Origin: Candidatus Bathyarchaeum sp. | GTDB lineage: Archaea; Thermoproteota; Bathyarchaeia; Bathyarchaeales; Bathyarchaeaceae | Direction of reading: 5' to 3' | DNA: 7,094 nucleotides | NCBI GenBank assembly: GCA_003096255.1 | Contig: PIXS01000038.1 | Location: 1-7,094, forward strand | Shown: piece after piece, positions 1-5,815 of the stretch | Layout: the number at the start of each line of letters is the position of its first letter | Position numbering within the stretch: position 1 is the first letter of the stretch | The notes under the pieces: generated by a model | What the model was told of the DNA's origin: nothing | Database searches by the model: none | What the model saw: the letters and a program-made list of their open reading frames with translations, nothing else | Program-made: the position numbers and the translations under genes

Positions 1-1124
1 AGCATGCTTCTTTGGATTACGAGGGAAATGTTTGCTTCTGAGACGCTCTGGGAAATCATTAGGATGTTGATGTTTTCTTTTCCTAGGACTTCGAAAACTT
101 TTGCGGCTGTTCCGGGTGCGCCGACCATGCCTGCGCCGCTGACTGTTATTACTGCAACGTTTTTGACTATGGTTACCGCTTTCACGCCGTTCTTTGTTGC
201 TTTTGTTTTTCCGTCCTGAACAATGAGGGTTCCTTGGTTTTCGGGTTTGAACACGCTTCGTATCCTGACTGGGATTCCTTCTTTTCGGGCTGGCTCTAGA
301 GCTCTTGGGTGCATGGCTTTTGCTCCAAAGATTGTGAGTTCTGTTGCTTCTTGGAAGGACATTTCAGGAATCAGTTTAGCTTCAGGAACGATTTTGGGGT
401 CAGTAGTCATCAGGCCGTCCACGTCTGTCCATATCCACACTTCATCAGCTTCTAGGGCTGCGCCCACTATAGTGGCTGTGTAGTCTGATCCGCCCCTGCC
501 TAAGGTCGTGGTTTCTCCGTTTTGGGTTGCCGCAATGAAACCCGTTACAACAGGCACTGTTCCCTTTTCAAGAAGAGGCTGGAGATTCTTTTTGAGCTGA
601 AACTTTGTTACTTGCATGAGAACGCCTGCTTCTCCGAAGTTGTTGTCGGTTAGTATGCCTGCTTCTCCGCCTGTGAGGTGGGTTGAGTCAACACCTAAGT
701 CTTTTAGCGCTCCACTGACTATGGGTGCGGAAAGTTTTTCGCCATAGGCGATTACTGTGTCTCGGGATTTTTGGGTAAGCTCACGGACAAAAACAATTCC
801 AGTTAACACCTGCTCTAGCTCGTCTATTCTGGATTTGATTACCTGTTCGGCGGCTTCTTGGATTTGCTTGTTTTTGATTGCCGATTTTATGGTGGTGGTG
901 TGTCTTTCAAGAATTTCCTGTTTGAACTGGCGGATGAATTCACGTTTTCCTTTGTTTGCCATCTCAGCCGCTTGGATAAGCTGGTTAGTGATGCCTTCCA
1001 GCGCTGAAACTACGCCAACAACTCCGTTGTCTTTGCTGCTTTTTGCTAGCAGGCTAGCCACGTGACGAATTTTTTCGCCATTAGCTACAGAGCTTCCTCC
1101 AAACTTCATCACTATTTTTTTCAA
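1..1124 (-). CDS. lysC: Aspartate kinase (aspartokinase), C-terminus cut off by the window edge
   Basis: Phosphorylates L-aspartate with ATP, the first step towards lysine, threonine and methionine; cytosolic. I read 374 codons without a stop; full-length relatives have roughly 400-470 residues, so the end of the ACT region is missing. The N-terminus has KFGGSS (about residues 7-12) of the amino-acid kinase fold. Further on are GRGGSDYTA (about 209-217), DVDG with a TTDP segment (about 234-243), and AKAMHPRA (about 269-276). The ACT region carries the typical MISQSVSEANISLV segment (about 356-369). ACT domains imply feedback control by an end-product amino acid; which one cannot be read from sequence. 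The TTG start at 1122-1124 is chosen because it gives MKKIVMKFGGSS and has GAGGAG six bases upstream. It lies 18 bases after the homoserine dehydrogenase stop, so the two are probably co-transcribed. It is not fused to that gene as in ThrA. Confidence 0.95.
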   Translation of the reverse strand, partial: MKKIVMKFGGSSVANGEKIRHVASLLAKSSKDNGVVGVVSALEGITNQLIQAAEMANKGKREFIRQFKQEILERHTTTIKSAIKNKQIQEAAEQVIKSRIDELEQVLTGIVFVRELTQKSRDTVIAYGEKLSAPIVSGALKDLGVDSTHLTGGEAGILTDNNFGEAGVLMQVTKFQLKKNLQPLLEKGTVPVVTGFIAATQNGETTTLGRGGSDYTATIVGAALEADEVWIWTDVDGLMTTDPKIVPEAKLIPEMSFQEATELTIFGAKAMHPRALEPARKEGIPVRIRSVFKPENQGTLIVQDGKTKATKNGVKAVTIVKNVAVITVSGAGMVGAPGTAAKVFEVLGKENINILMISQSVSEANISLVIQRSM

Positions 1125-1130
1125 CAGTTT

Positions 1131-1136
1131 CTCCTC
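1131..1136 (-). promoter_or_regulatory. Ribosome binding site fixing the TTG start of aspartate kinase
   Basis: The minus strand reads GAGGAG, then AAACTG, then TTG. The six-base spacing supports the TTG start over the GTG and ATG four and five codons downstream. It sits inside the 18-base gap after the homoserine dehydrogenase stop, which suggests re-initiation on one transcript. Confidence 0.75.
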
Positions 1137-1142
1137 TTTTTG

Positions 1143-2168
1143 TTATGTTAATATCCTGTTTGCTATGTTCTGTTTAATGTCCAGCAGGTCACGCAACACT
1201 GCACTCGCGGTTTCGATTCCACCTGCTCCACGTCCAACTATTGTCTGCTCACCCGCCGACTCGGAAACAAAGGTCACCGCGTTTAACGACCCGCCCACGG
1301 CCAAGGGGTCATGTTTCGAAATTTCTGTGGGCTCAACCTTTAGAGTTTCCCCAACAGTGCCTATCAGCTTTATCGTGTTTCCTTTCTTGGAAGCGTCCTC
1401 TATAACTTTGGACGAAACATCCCGTATTCCCCTGATTTGGATGTCGTCAATGGTTACTTTTTTGTCCATTATCCAGTTAGCCATGATAACCAGCTTAGCC
1501 GCAGCATCATAACCGTCAACATCCATGGTCGGGTCTGCCTCTGCAAAACCAAGCTTCTGAGCCGCACTAAGCGCCTCATCAAAGGTGATGTGTCTTTCGT
1601 CCATCTCTGAAAGAATGTAGTTAGTTGTTCCGTTCAGTATGCCTTTGATGGACAGAATTTTGTCGCCCTGCAAACAGTTTTTAGCAAACTCAAGAACAGG
1701 AGTTCCCGCACCAACCGTTCCACTGAACCGCAAATAAACCATGTTGTAGTCGGCTAACTCTGTCAAAGCGGGCAATGCTAAAGCAAGGGGACCTTTGTTT
1801 GTTGTAACAACGTGCTTTTTTGTTTTGAACGCAGTTTTGATGTAAGACAACCCCGGCTCCGCAGTTTCGATGTTTGTGGGAGAAACCTCAACCATAGCTT
1901 CTGCCTCAACAGACTCTATAACATCTAAGGCTGACATTCCAGGCTTGCCAAACTCTTTGCTTGCCGATATTGTTCCTTTCTCTTTTTTGAGGCTCAGCAT
2001 CTGCTCTAAGTCCAAGCCTTTGGGGTCTATAGCTGCGCCTTGTTTGTCAACTATGGCTACAATTCTTGGGCGAAAACCATACTTTTTTGCCAGCTCTTTC
2101 TTTCTTTGTGTGATGATTTTGGCAAAACTCTGCCCGACTACTCCCCATCCCACCAAGATTATCCTCAT
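1143..2168 (-). CDS. hom: Homoserine dehydrogenase, short ACT-less form
   Basis: Reduces aspartate semialdehyde to homoserine with NAD(P)H, on the route to threonine and methionine; cytosolic. From the ATG at 2166-2168 it has 341 residues. The Rossmann nucleotide-binding motif GWGVVG is at 7-12, and TNKGP follows at 123-127. The homoserine dehydrogenase signature runs from about 170, with KGILNGTTNY and GFAEADPT. The segment DVDGYDAAAK ends in K225; D221 and K225 match the catalytic Asp/Lys pair known from the yeast enzyme. There is no C-terminal ACT domain (bacterial forms of about 430 residues have one), as in many archaeal enzymes, so feedback control may act mainly on the kinase. A GTG at 2184-2186 would add six residues (VQSEQK), but no SD precedes it, whereas GTGA lies seven bases before the ATG. 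It is the first gene of the hom-lysC pair. Confidence 0.95.
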   Translation of the reverse strand: MRIILVGWGVVGQSFAKIITQRKKELAKKYGFRPRIVAIVDKQGAAIDPKGLDLEQMLSLKKEKGTISASKEFGKPGMSALDVIESVEAEAMVEVSPTNIETAEPGLSYIKTAFKTKKHVVTTNKGPLALALPALTELADYNMVYLRFSGTVGAGTPVLEFAKNCLQGDKILSIKGILNGTTNYILSEMDERHITFDEALSAAQKLGFAEADPTMDVDGYDAAAKLVIMANWIMDKKVTIDDIQIRGIRDVSSKVIEDASKKGNTIKLIGTVGETLKVEPTEISKHDPLAVGGSLNAVTFVSESAGEQTIVGRGAGGIETASAVLRDLLDIKQNIANRILT

Positions 2169-2232
2169 TTTTTGCTCACTCTGCACGCAACTTTAACGCT
2201 CTATATTGAACCCCATCTATTACGGTTACGAA

Positions 2233-2244
2233 TAATAAATAACT
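2233..2244 (-). promoter_or_regulatory. Putative TATA box for the hom-lysC operon
   Basis: The minus strand has an AT-only run, TTATTTATTA, about 65 bases upstream of the hom ATG. This fits an archaeal TATA box with a leader of about 40 bases. A second AT-rich site, CAATATAG at 2201-2208, would give a shorter leader, so the choice is uncertain. Confidence 0.35.
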
Positions 2245-2363
2245 AACTAACCAGCATGTCCACGCAAACTGGATCTGCATTTACCTCTAGTCAAAATGTA
2301 CAACAACACTAAGTCTGACACCTACGTCTTGAACATATTATTATTCTAATAGCAGTTCATTGT

Positions 2364-2382
2364 TGAAAAAATGGTTTTTTCA
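2364..2382. terminator. Perfect A6/T6 palindrome, likely terminator for the leftward small genes
   Basis: TGAAAAAA, a TGG spacer, then TTTTTTCA: 8-base arms that are exact reverse complements. It starts 24 bases after the stop of the 53-residue gene and presents a run of six T on either strand. Archaeal transcription ends at T-runs, so this could stop RNA polymerase from both directions. The stem is almost all A-T, so the T-run may matter more than the hairpin. Confidence 0.5.
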
Positions 2383-2406
2383 GAAAAGTTTGCAGCATCC
2401 CAGATT

Positions 2407-2568
2407 TTATTTTCTTTTGAGGTAAATCGGGTTTTCCAGTTCTTTACACGATCTTACTAGCCTGATGTATTTTCTCTTAGCTCTCACTCGCTTTATGCCC
2501 GTAAAATACAGAATTTCTTTTTCCATCAACTCAATTTCGCATTTTAGAGCTTCTTCAGAATTAGACAC
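2407..2568 (-). CDS. Small protein of 53 residues, paralog of the 58-residue protein at 3020-3196
   Basis: Function unknown. GTG start at 2566-2568, preceded on the minus strand by GGGGG with six bases of spacing; ends with TAA at 2407-2409. The protein starts MSNSEEALK, continues with a charged helix (about residues 8-20, ending MEKEIL), then a basic helix rich in R and K (about 25-40), and ends ENPIYLKRK. It has no membrane segment or signal peptide. About 23 of 53 positions are identical to the 58-residue protein encoded 450 bases upstream on the same strand. Conserved positions include MSN at the start, EKEIL, G-x-x-R, a Y-x-x-L pair, and E-[ND]-PIYL-x-R at the end. That conservation and the well-spaced SD make it a real gene despite its size. 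It starts 48 bases after the stop of the 76-residue gene. It is more basic in its middle than its paralog; nucleic-acid binding would be a guess. Confidence 0.8.
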   Translation of the reverse strand: MSNSEEALKCEIELMEKEILYFTGIKRVRAKRKYIRLVRSCKELENPIYLKRK

Positions 2569-2616
2569 TTGTTTCCCCCTCAAAACTAAAAAACTAAAGA
2601 CAAATCACGGTTTAGG

Positions 2617-2847
2617 TCAGTTAACTGGAGAATACTGACTTCCAATGTAGTAGCGGTTGTTTTCTGTCTTCTTTATTTTACCCAGAAAAGCTCCCGCAAA
2701 ATAATTCAACCAATATTGCTCTTGCTCGGTGAGTTTAGCTTCCTCAAAAGTAACTGCTTTTTCATGACTAACTGCTCCTGCTTTTTCAAGTTTACGAACA
2801 AGCTTTTCCTGCATTACAAACTGAATTCCATACACAGCCAAACACAT
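2617..2847 (-). CDS. Uncharacterised small protein of 76 residues, possible winged-helix fold
   Basis: I do not recognise a named family. From the ATG at 2845-2847 it has 76 residues. The first half is mostly helical (VMQEKLVRKLEKAGAV). A segment then reads KAVTFEEAKLTEQEQYWL, followed by a small hydrophobic stretch (NYFAGAFLG) and a C-terminal basic-aromatic tail with GKIKKTENNRYYIG. A helix pair followed by LGKIKKT...NRYYI looks like the end of a winged-helix domain with its beta wing, but this is only a shape resemblance. The SD GGAGG is just two bases before the ATG, too close. It is eight bases before a TTG two codons in (2839-2841), so the protein may start MAVYGIQF with 74 residues. 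It lies between two paralogous small genes on the same strand. Confidence 0.7.
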   Translation of the reverse strand: MCLAVYGIQFVMQEKLVRKLEKAGAVSHEKAVTFEEAKLTEQEQYWLNYFAGAFLGKIKKTENNRYYIGSQYSPVN

Positions 2848-2849
2848 TC

Positions 2850-2854
2850 CCTCC
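2850..2854 (-). promoter_or_regulatory. Ribosome binding site of the 76-residue gene, spaced for a TTG start
   Basis: GGAGG on the minus strand stands two bases from ATG 2845-2847 but eight from TTG 2839-2841. The second spacing is normal, the first is not. Confidence 0.5.
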
Positions 2855-2977
2855 TTTCTTTATTTTTTCATGCCATACGGTAGATACTCAAAACTAGACA
2901 AAAACTGAGTCTTGTCAAAACACACGGAGTTCTACACTAAATAATACGCAATCGTGGCTTATTAACCCACCAGTATT

Positions 2978-2998
2978 ATTTTTAGTTTAACCAAAAAT
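2978..2998 (-). terminator. Inverted A/T-run repeat after the 58-residue gene, possible terminator
   Basis: ATTTTT and AAAAAT arms are separated by nine bases. The minus strand meets a T5 run 23 bases past the stop at 3020. Placement and make-up resemble the palindrome at 2364-2382 behind the paralogous gene, although the arms are shorter. Confidence 0.3.
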
Positions 2999-3019
2999 CA
3001 ACCAAAGTAATGAGCAATT

Positions 3020-3196
3020 TTAGGCTCTTGTCAAATAGATTGGATCTTCTAGACCGCACTCCTTGCGGTAAGACTGCAAAAGCTTTTGATATTCCATTCT
3101 GGCTTTTGCTCTTTCGTTTCCTGACAGGTTTAGAATTTCCTTTTCCAGCATAGCAATCCGCTGTTTTAGGGTCGTTTTGTGGTTTCGGTTAGACAT
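3020..3196 (-). CDS. Small protein of 58 residues, paralog of the 53-residue protein at 2407-2568
   Basis: Function unknown. ATG at 3194-3196, preceded by GGGG with seven bases of spacing; stops at TAA 3020-3022. The protein begins MSNRNHKTTLKQRI and carries a charged helix ending MLEKEIL (about 16-22). It continues with SGNERAKARMEYQKLLQSYRK (about 25-45), likely one long amphipathic helix, and ends CGLEDPIYLTRA. It has no signal peptide or membrane span. Against the 53-residue protein about 23 positions are identical; gaps are needed only near residues 8-9 and at the CGL insertion near 47-49. This is a two-helix, possibly helical-hairpin protein with a conserved PIYL-x-R tail. It is divergent from the 104-residue gene at 3408, with a 211-base shared upstream region. 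An inverted repeat there overlaps its likely TATA box, so it may be regulated. Confidence 0.8.
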   Translation of the reverse strand: MSNRNHKTTLKQRIAMLEKEILNLSGNERAKARMEYQKLLQSYRKECGLEDPIYLTRA

Positions 3197-3239
3197 TTCT
3201 ATTCCCCAAAAGAAGGAGACTGAATCTTAATACATAATA

Positions 3240-3263
3240 TACGTTTGAAATCTAATAAACGTA
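3240..3263. repeat. Inverted repeat with 7-bp arms, candidate operator
   Basis: TACGTTT and AAACGTA are exact reverse complements separated by ten bases. The centre-to-centre distance is 17 bases, a span often used by dimeric winged-helix regulators. It overlaps the TATA-like box of the leftward 58-residue gene, where a bound protein would block TBP. No regulator is identified. Confidence 0.45.
3253..3259 (-). promoter_or_regulatory. Putative TATA box for the 58-residue gene
   Basis: The minus strand reads TTTATTA about 57-63 bases before the ATG at 3196. Initiation would be expected about 25 bases downstream, near 3230, leaving a leader of about 35 bases. Confidence 0.35.
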
Positions 3264-3357
3264 CCGCCTTTTACAACCAAAAACAGAACATCAAAACCCA
3301 AAAATGAAAAAAGCCATGCGTAATTGGAGCAAAGTTACTGTTTTTTAAAAGCTTAGC

Positions 3358-3364
3358 TTAAATA
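3358..3364 (+). promoter_or_regulatory. Putative TATA box for the 104-residue gene
   Basis: TTAAATA lies about 45 bases before the ATG at 3408. A start near 3388 would give a leader of about 20 bases that includes the GGGGG SD at 3397-3401. Confidence 0.4.
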
Positions 3365-3407
3365 CCAAATCAGTCAAGAATAAACTTGAAGCATAAGGGG
3401 GACTTTT

Positions 3408-3722
3408 ATGGACCAAAAACAAGCACTTCAGAGACTTCAGAAGATAAGAAAAGAAAACGACGAAGCATATCTGAAGGCAAAGGCGTTCATGGACGGGTTT
3501 CGGGCACGAGGACAACTGAGCAAAGAAGACAACGAAATGCTGTTTCTTATGGAATTCGTGATTAAAGGCTTCAAAAACCATGGCAGCGACATAATAACCG
3601 CCTTTGAAAATCAGGTAAGATTCAACGAAGTAATCAACAATTTTCAAACAAAACTAAACGAACTAGAAGAAGAAATCCAGCATCTCAAGAAAACCTTAGA
3701 CAAAATGTACCAAGACAAGTAG
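3408..3722 (+). CDS. Uncharacterised helical protein of 104 residues with C-terminal coiled coil
   Basis: No family recognised. ATG at 3408 with GGGGG at 3397-3401, six bases upstream, a strong start. The whole protein looks alpha-helical and highly charged. Residues about 1-25 form a basic/acidic helix (MDQKQALQRLQKIRKEN). Residues 41-58 contain a more hydrophobic helix (NEMLFLMEFVIKGF). Residues about 70-104 have heptad-like spacing of I, L and M with many E and K, a probable coiled coil. There is no signal peptide, cysteine or transmembrane helix. A plausible picture is a small oligomeric cytosolic protein. It is divergent from the 58-residue gene and ends 68 bases before the acyl-CoA dehydrogenase. 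That gap has its own T-rich run and SD, so co-transcription with the acyl-CoA genes is uncertain. Confidence 0.75.
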   Translation: MDQKQALQRLQKIRKENDEAYLKAKAFMDGFRARGQLSKEDNEMLFLMEFVIKGFKNHGSDIITAFENQVRFNEVINNFQTKLNELEEEIQHLKKTLDKMYQDK

Positions 3723-3779
3723 CCTAGTTTGCGGTTTGAGAACAGTTTTATCTTCTTGTTGTCTTTCACATATGCTGTT

Positions 3780-3784
3780 GGTGA
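3780..3784 (+). promoter_or_regulatory. Ribosome binding site of acyl-CoA dehydrogenase
   Basis: GGTGA stands six bases before the ATG at 3791, a classic archaeal SD matching the 3' end of 16S rRNA. It settles this start. Confidence 0.75.
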
Positions 3785-3790
3785 ATTCTG

Positions 3791-4939
3791 ATGGATTTCG
3801 GGCTAACCAAACAGCAAAGCAACCTAGTAGAGTCAGTAAGAAAATTTTGTGAAAAAGAGTTTGATGCAGACTACGCCCTAGAACTGGACAAAACAGAAAC
3901 CTTCCCCTCAGCGCTTTACAAAAAAGCCGCAAAACAGGGATTCTCAAGTTTGTTCATTCCCGAAAAATATGGCGGCAAAGGTCAAGGCTACTTAGAAGCA
4001 TGCCTGGCAATGGAAGAAATGTGCAAAGCAGACTCGTCCTTGGGGTTGGCGTGCATGATTGGAACCTTTGGAAGCGACATGCTTTTGCTGTTTGGAACAG
4101 AAGAACAGAAAACCAATTACCTTTCACCTCTTTGCCGCGGAGAAACAGTTTCTGCAGCTGCTTTTACAGAGCCAGCTCGCGGAACAGACATATCAACAGT
4201 AGCCACCAAGGCCGTAAAACAAGAAAACGATTGGACAATCAACGGAACAAAAACGTTGATAACAAACGCGTCAATCGCCGACTTCTTCATAGTATTGTGC
4301 CAGACAGGAAGCCCATCAGCACCCCGAAAGAGCCAGTCACTATTTGTTGTAGACAAACAAACAAAAGGACTAACAGTAAAAAAGCTGTCAAACAAGATGG
4401 GAATCAGGTGCGTGCCCACAGGCGAAATCTCCTTCAAAGACGTAAAAGTGCCTGAAGACAACCTAATCGGAGAACTAAACAAGGGCTACAGCCATTCAAT
4501 GGACTTTTTCTCAGTAAGCAGGATAATCATAGCTGCTCAGGCAGTGGGCACCGCGCAAGGTGCGCTGGAAGTTGCAGTCAAATACGCAAAACAGCGAGAG
4601 TCAGCAGGCCAGCCGATAATCAAGTTTCAGCAGATAGGCGCTAAACTGGCACAGGTTGCATCAGACGTTGAGGCCGCACGGCTGCTTACATACAAGGCAG
4701 CTCTGACAATCGACCAAAACAAGGTAGACCCTATGCTTACTTCCATGGCAAAACTGGTTGCTAGCAAAGCTGCAGTAAAGGCAACTGATTGTGCAGTTCA
4801 AACTTTAGGAGGCTACGGATATCTTGGAGACTACAAAGTTGAAAGGGCCTACAGGGACGCAAAAGTAACCGAAATCTATGAAGGAACCTCCGAGATTCAA
4901 AGATTAGCCGTTCTAAAGCAGCTAATAAGAAACTACTAA
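3791..4939 (+). CDS. Acyl-CoA dehydrogenase (FAD-dependent, short/medium-chain type)
   Basis: Oxidises an acyl-CoA to the trans-2-enoyl-CoA, passing electrons through FAD, normally to electron-transfer flavoprotein; cytosolic. At 382 residues it has the usual family length. The N-terminal helical domain (about 1-115) includes IPEKYGGKG (56-64). The middle beta domain starts with FTEPARGTD (125-133), the local form of the usual TEPxxGSD loop, and has WTINGTKTLITNA (148-160). The C-terminal helical domain holds SRIIIAAQAVGTAQGAL (243-259), QTLGGYGYLGDY (337-348) and YRDAKVTEIYEGTSEIQR (354-371). E364 in YEGT aligns with the catalytic base of medium-chain acyl-CoA dehydrogenase (E376). Substrate chain length cannot be read from this. 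It is the first gene of the acyl-CoA cluster; the hydratase starts within 18-27 bases of its stop and would use its product. Isovaleryl- or glutaryl-type substrates remain possible. Confidence 0.95.
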   Translation: MDFGLTKQQSNLVESVRKFCEKEFDADYALELDKTETFPSALYKKAAKQGFSSLFIPEKYGGKGQGYLEACLAMEEMCKADSSLGLACMIGTFGSDMLLLFGTEEQKTNYLSPLCRGETVSAAAFTEPARGTDISTVATKAVKQENDWTINGTKTLITNASIADFFIVLCQTGSPSAPRKSQSLFVVDKQTKGLTVKKLSNKMGIRCVPTGEISFKDVKVPEDNLIGELNKGYSHSMDFFSVSRIIIAAQAVGTAQGALEVAVKYAKQRESAGQPIIKFQQIGAKLAQVASDVEAARLLTYKAALTIDQNKVDPMLTSMAKLVASKAAVKATDCAVQTLGGYGYLGDYKVERAYRDAKVTEIYEGTSEIQRLAVLKQLIRNY

Positions 4940-4953
4940 AACCAAAAAACCAC

Positions 4954-4969
4954 GAAGGTGCAAACCCTG
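4954..4969 (+). promoter_or_regulatory. SD and alternative CTG start of enoyl-CoA hydratase
   Basis: AGGTG at 4956-4960 matches the archaeal SD and is six bases before CTG at 4967-4969. The only ordinary start in frame, GTG at 4958-4960, is part of that same SD and has no other SD in front of it. The CTG reading gives MNKSYSTIKV, a typical family N-terminus. Confidence 0.4.
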
Positions 4970-5743
4970 AACAAAAGCTACTCAACAATCAAAGTTAAAC
5001 AAAAACAGCAAACAGCATGGATAACCCTGAACCGGCCAAACAAACTAAACGCCATAAACCAGCAGATGCTACGAGAGCTTTCAAAAGCAATAGACCAAGT
5101 AAGAAACGACAAAAACGTCAAAGCTGTTGTAATCATTGGCGAAGGAGAAAAAGCCTTTAGCGTAGGAGCAGACTTAACAGAACTTCAAGAAATCCTACCA
5201 GAAACAGCAGCACAGTTTTCTGTAAACGGACAACAAACCTTCTTAAAAATCGAAGAATGCGAAAAACCTGTACTAGCAGCAATACGGGGTTACGCCTTAG
5301 GCGGCGGACTTGAACTAGCCCTAGCATGCGATTTCAGAGTAGCTTCTGAAAACTCTGAACTTGGATGCCCTGAAGTAAAACTGGGTTTTCTTCCAGCGTG
5401 GGGCGGAACCCAAAGACTGCCCGTTGTAGCTGGGGTGTCAGAGGCTAAACAGCTGATAATGCAAGGAGACAGAATAAAAGCTGACCAAGCACTGGAAATT
5501 GGTCTGGTTGACCGTGTAGTTTCTTCAACTGAGTTAGAGCCTATGGCAGAGGCAATTGCCCAAAGACTAGGTGAATGCCCAAAAGACATGGTAAAACATG
5601 CCAAAAACGCAGTTAACTCTGTAACTAAATCGTCTTTTGAGTTAGGCTTCAAACGAGAAACAGAAGCCTTTGTGAACTTGTTGTCCCAAAAAGAAACCAA
5701 AGAAAAGATTGCAGCCTTTCTAGCCCAGAGAAACAAAAAATAG
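4958..5743 (+). CDS. Enoyl-CoA hydratase (crotonase family)
   Basis: Adds water to trans-2-enoyl-CoA to give 3-hydroxyacyl-CoA, the second step of beta-oxidation; cytosolic, and family members usually form trimers or hexamers. From the GTG at 4958 it has 261 residues, normal for crotonases. WITLNRPNKLNAIN (21-34) is the typical first strand and turn. SVGADLTEL (68-76) carries the first oxyanion-hole peptide and GYALGGGLELALACD (111-125) the second. E119 and E139 (in CPEVKLG) align with the two catalytic glutamates of rat mitochondrial hydratase (E144, E164), so a true hydratase is more likely than an isomerase or dehalogenase. GFLPAWGGTQRL is at 143-154. It sits 18 bases after the dehydrogenase stop, so it is surely in the same operon. 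The start is doubtful: a CTG three codons in has the better SD. 3-Hydroxypropionyl-CoA dehydratase activity is possible. Confidence 0.93.
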   Translation: MQTLNKSYSTIKVKQKQQTAWITLNRPNKLNAINQQMLRELSKAIDQVRNDKNVKAVVIIGEGEKAFSVGADLTELQEILPETAAQFSVNGQQTFLKIEECEKPVLAAIRGYALGGGLELALACDFRVASENSELGCPEVKLGFLPAWGGTQRLPVVAGVSEAKQLIMQGDRIKADQALEIGLVDRVVSSTELEPMAEAIAQRLGECPKDMVKHAKNAVNSVTKSSFELGFKRETEAFVNLLSQKETKEKIAAFLAQRNKK

Positions 5744-5780
5744 GGCCGCTACCAAGTTAAAACAGCAGCACACGTTTGGC

Positions 5781-5815
5781 AGGGATGAAAAACGAACAAA
5801 GTAGCAATCATTGGG
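5781..5815 (+). other. Probable upstream coding extension of the thiolase (non-ATG start or indel)
   Basis: In the thiolase frame the codons before GTG 5816 read T-N-K-V-A-I-I-G, which is the conserved first beta strand of thiolases; the frame is open back to a TGA at 5786-5788. The candidate start is ACG at 5792-5794 (MNKVAIIGVGHSKFG), with AGGG seven bases upstream. Alternatively the ATG at 5785-5787 would be in frame if the following run of five A were four, giving MKTNKVAIIGV. Confidence 0.6.

Noticed and set aside
125..135. Residues 125-135 of the acyl-CoA dehydrogenase (TEPARGTD in place of TEPxxGSD) as a sign of inactivity
   Set aside because: Ser-to-Thr at this loop is a mild change and the catalytic Glu and flavin-site segments are intact. 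Coordinates here are residues of the 3791-4939 protein.
1165..2196. Plus-strand open frames opposite homoserine dehydrogenase
   Set aside because: The minus-strand gene is unambiguous; the plus frames are serine-rich antisense artefacts.
2256..2312. Plus-strand 18-residue reading frame starting MSTQTGSAF
   Set aside because: No SD, very short, and it overlaps the hom upstream region on the other strand; nothing supports it.
2890..2920. Short inverted repeat GACAA/TTGTC between the 76- and 58-residue genes
   Set aside because: Arms of five bases in an A-rich stretch are expected by chance.
4000..4482. Long open frames on both strands inside the acyl-CoA dehydrogenase gene
   Set aside because: They are shadows of a gene with full family motifs; their translations have low-complexity or implausible make-up and no SD.
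5290..5736. 148-codon minus-strand open frame opposite the enoyl-CoA hydratase
   Set aside because: Antisense shadow of a well-conserved crotonase gene, without SD or recognisable domain.
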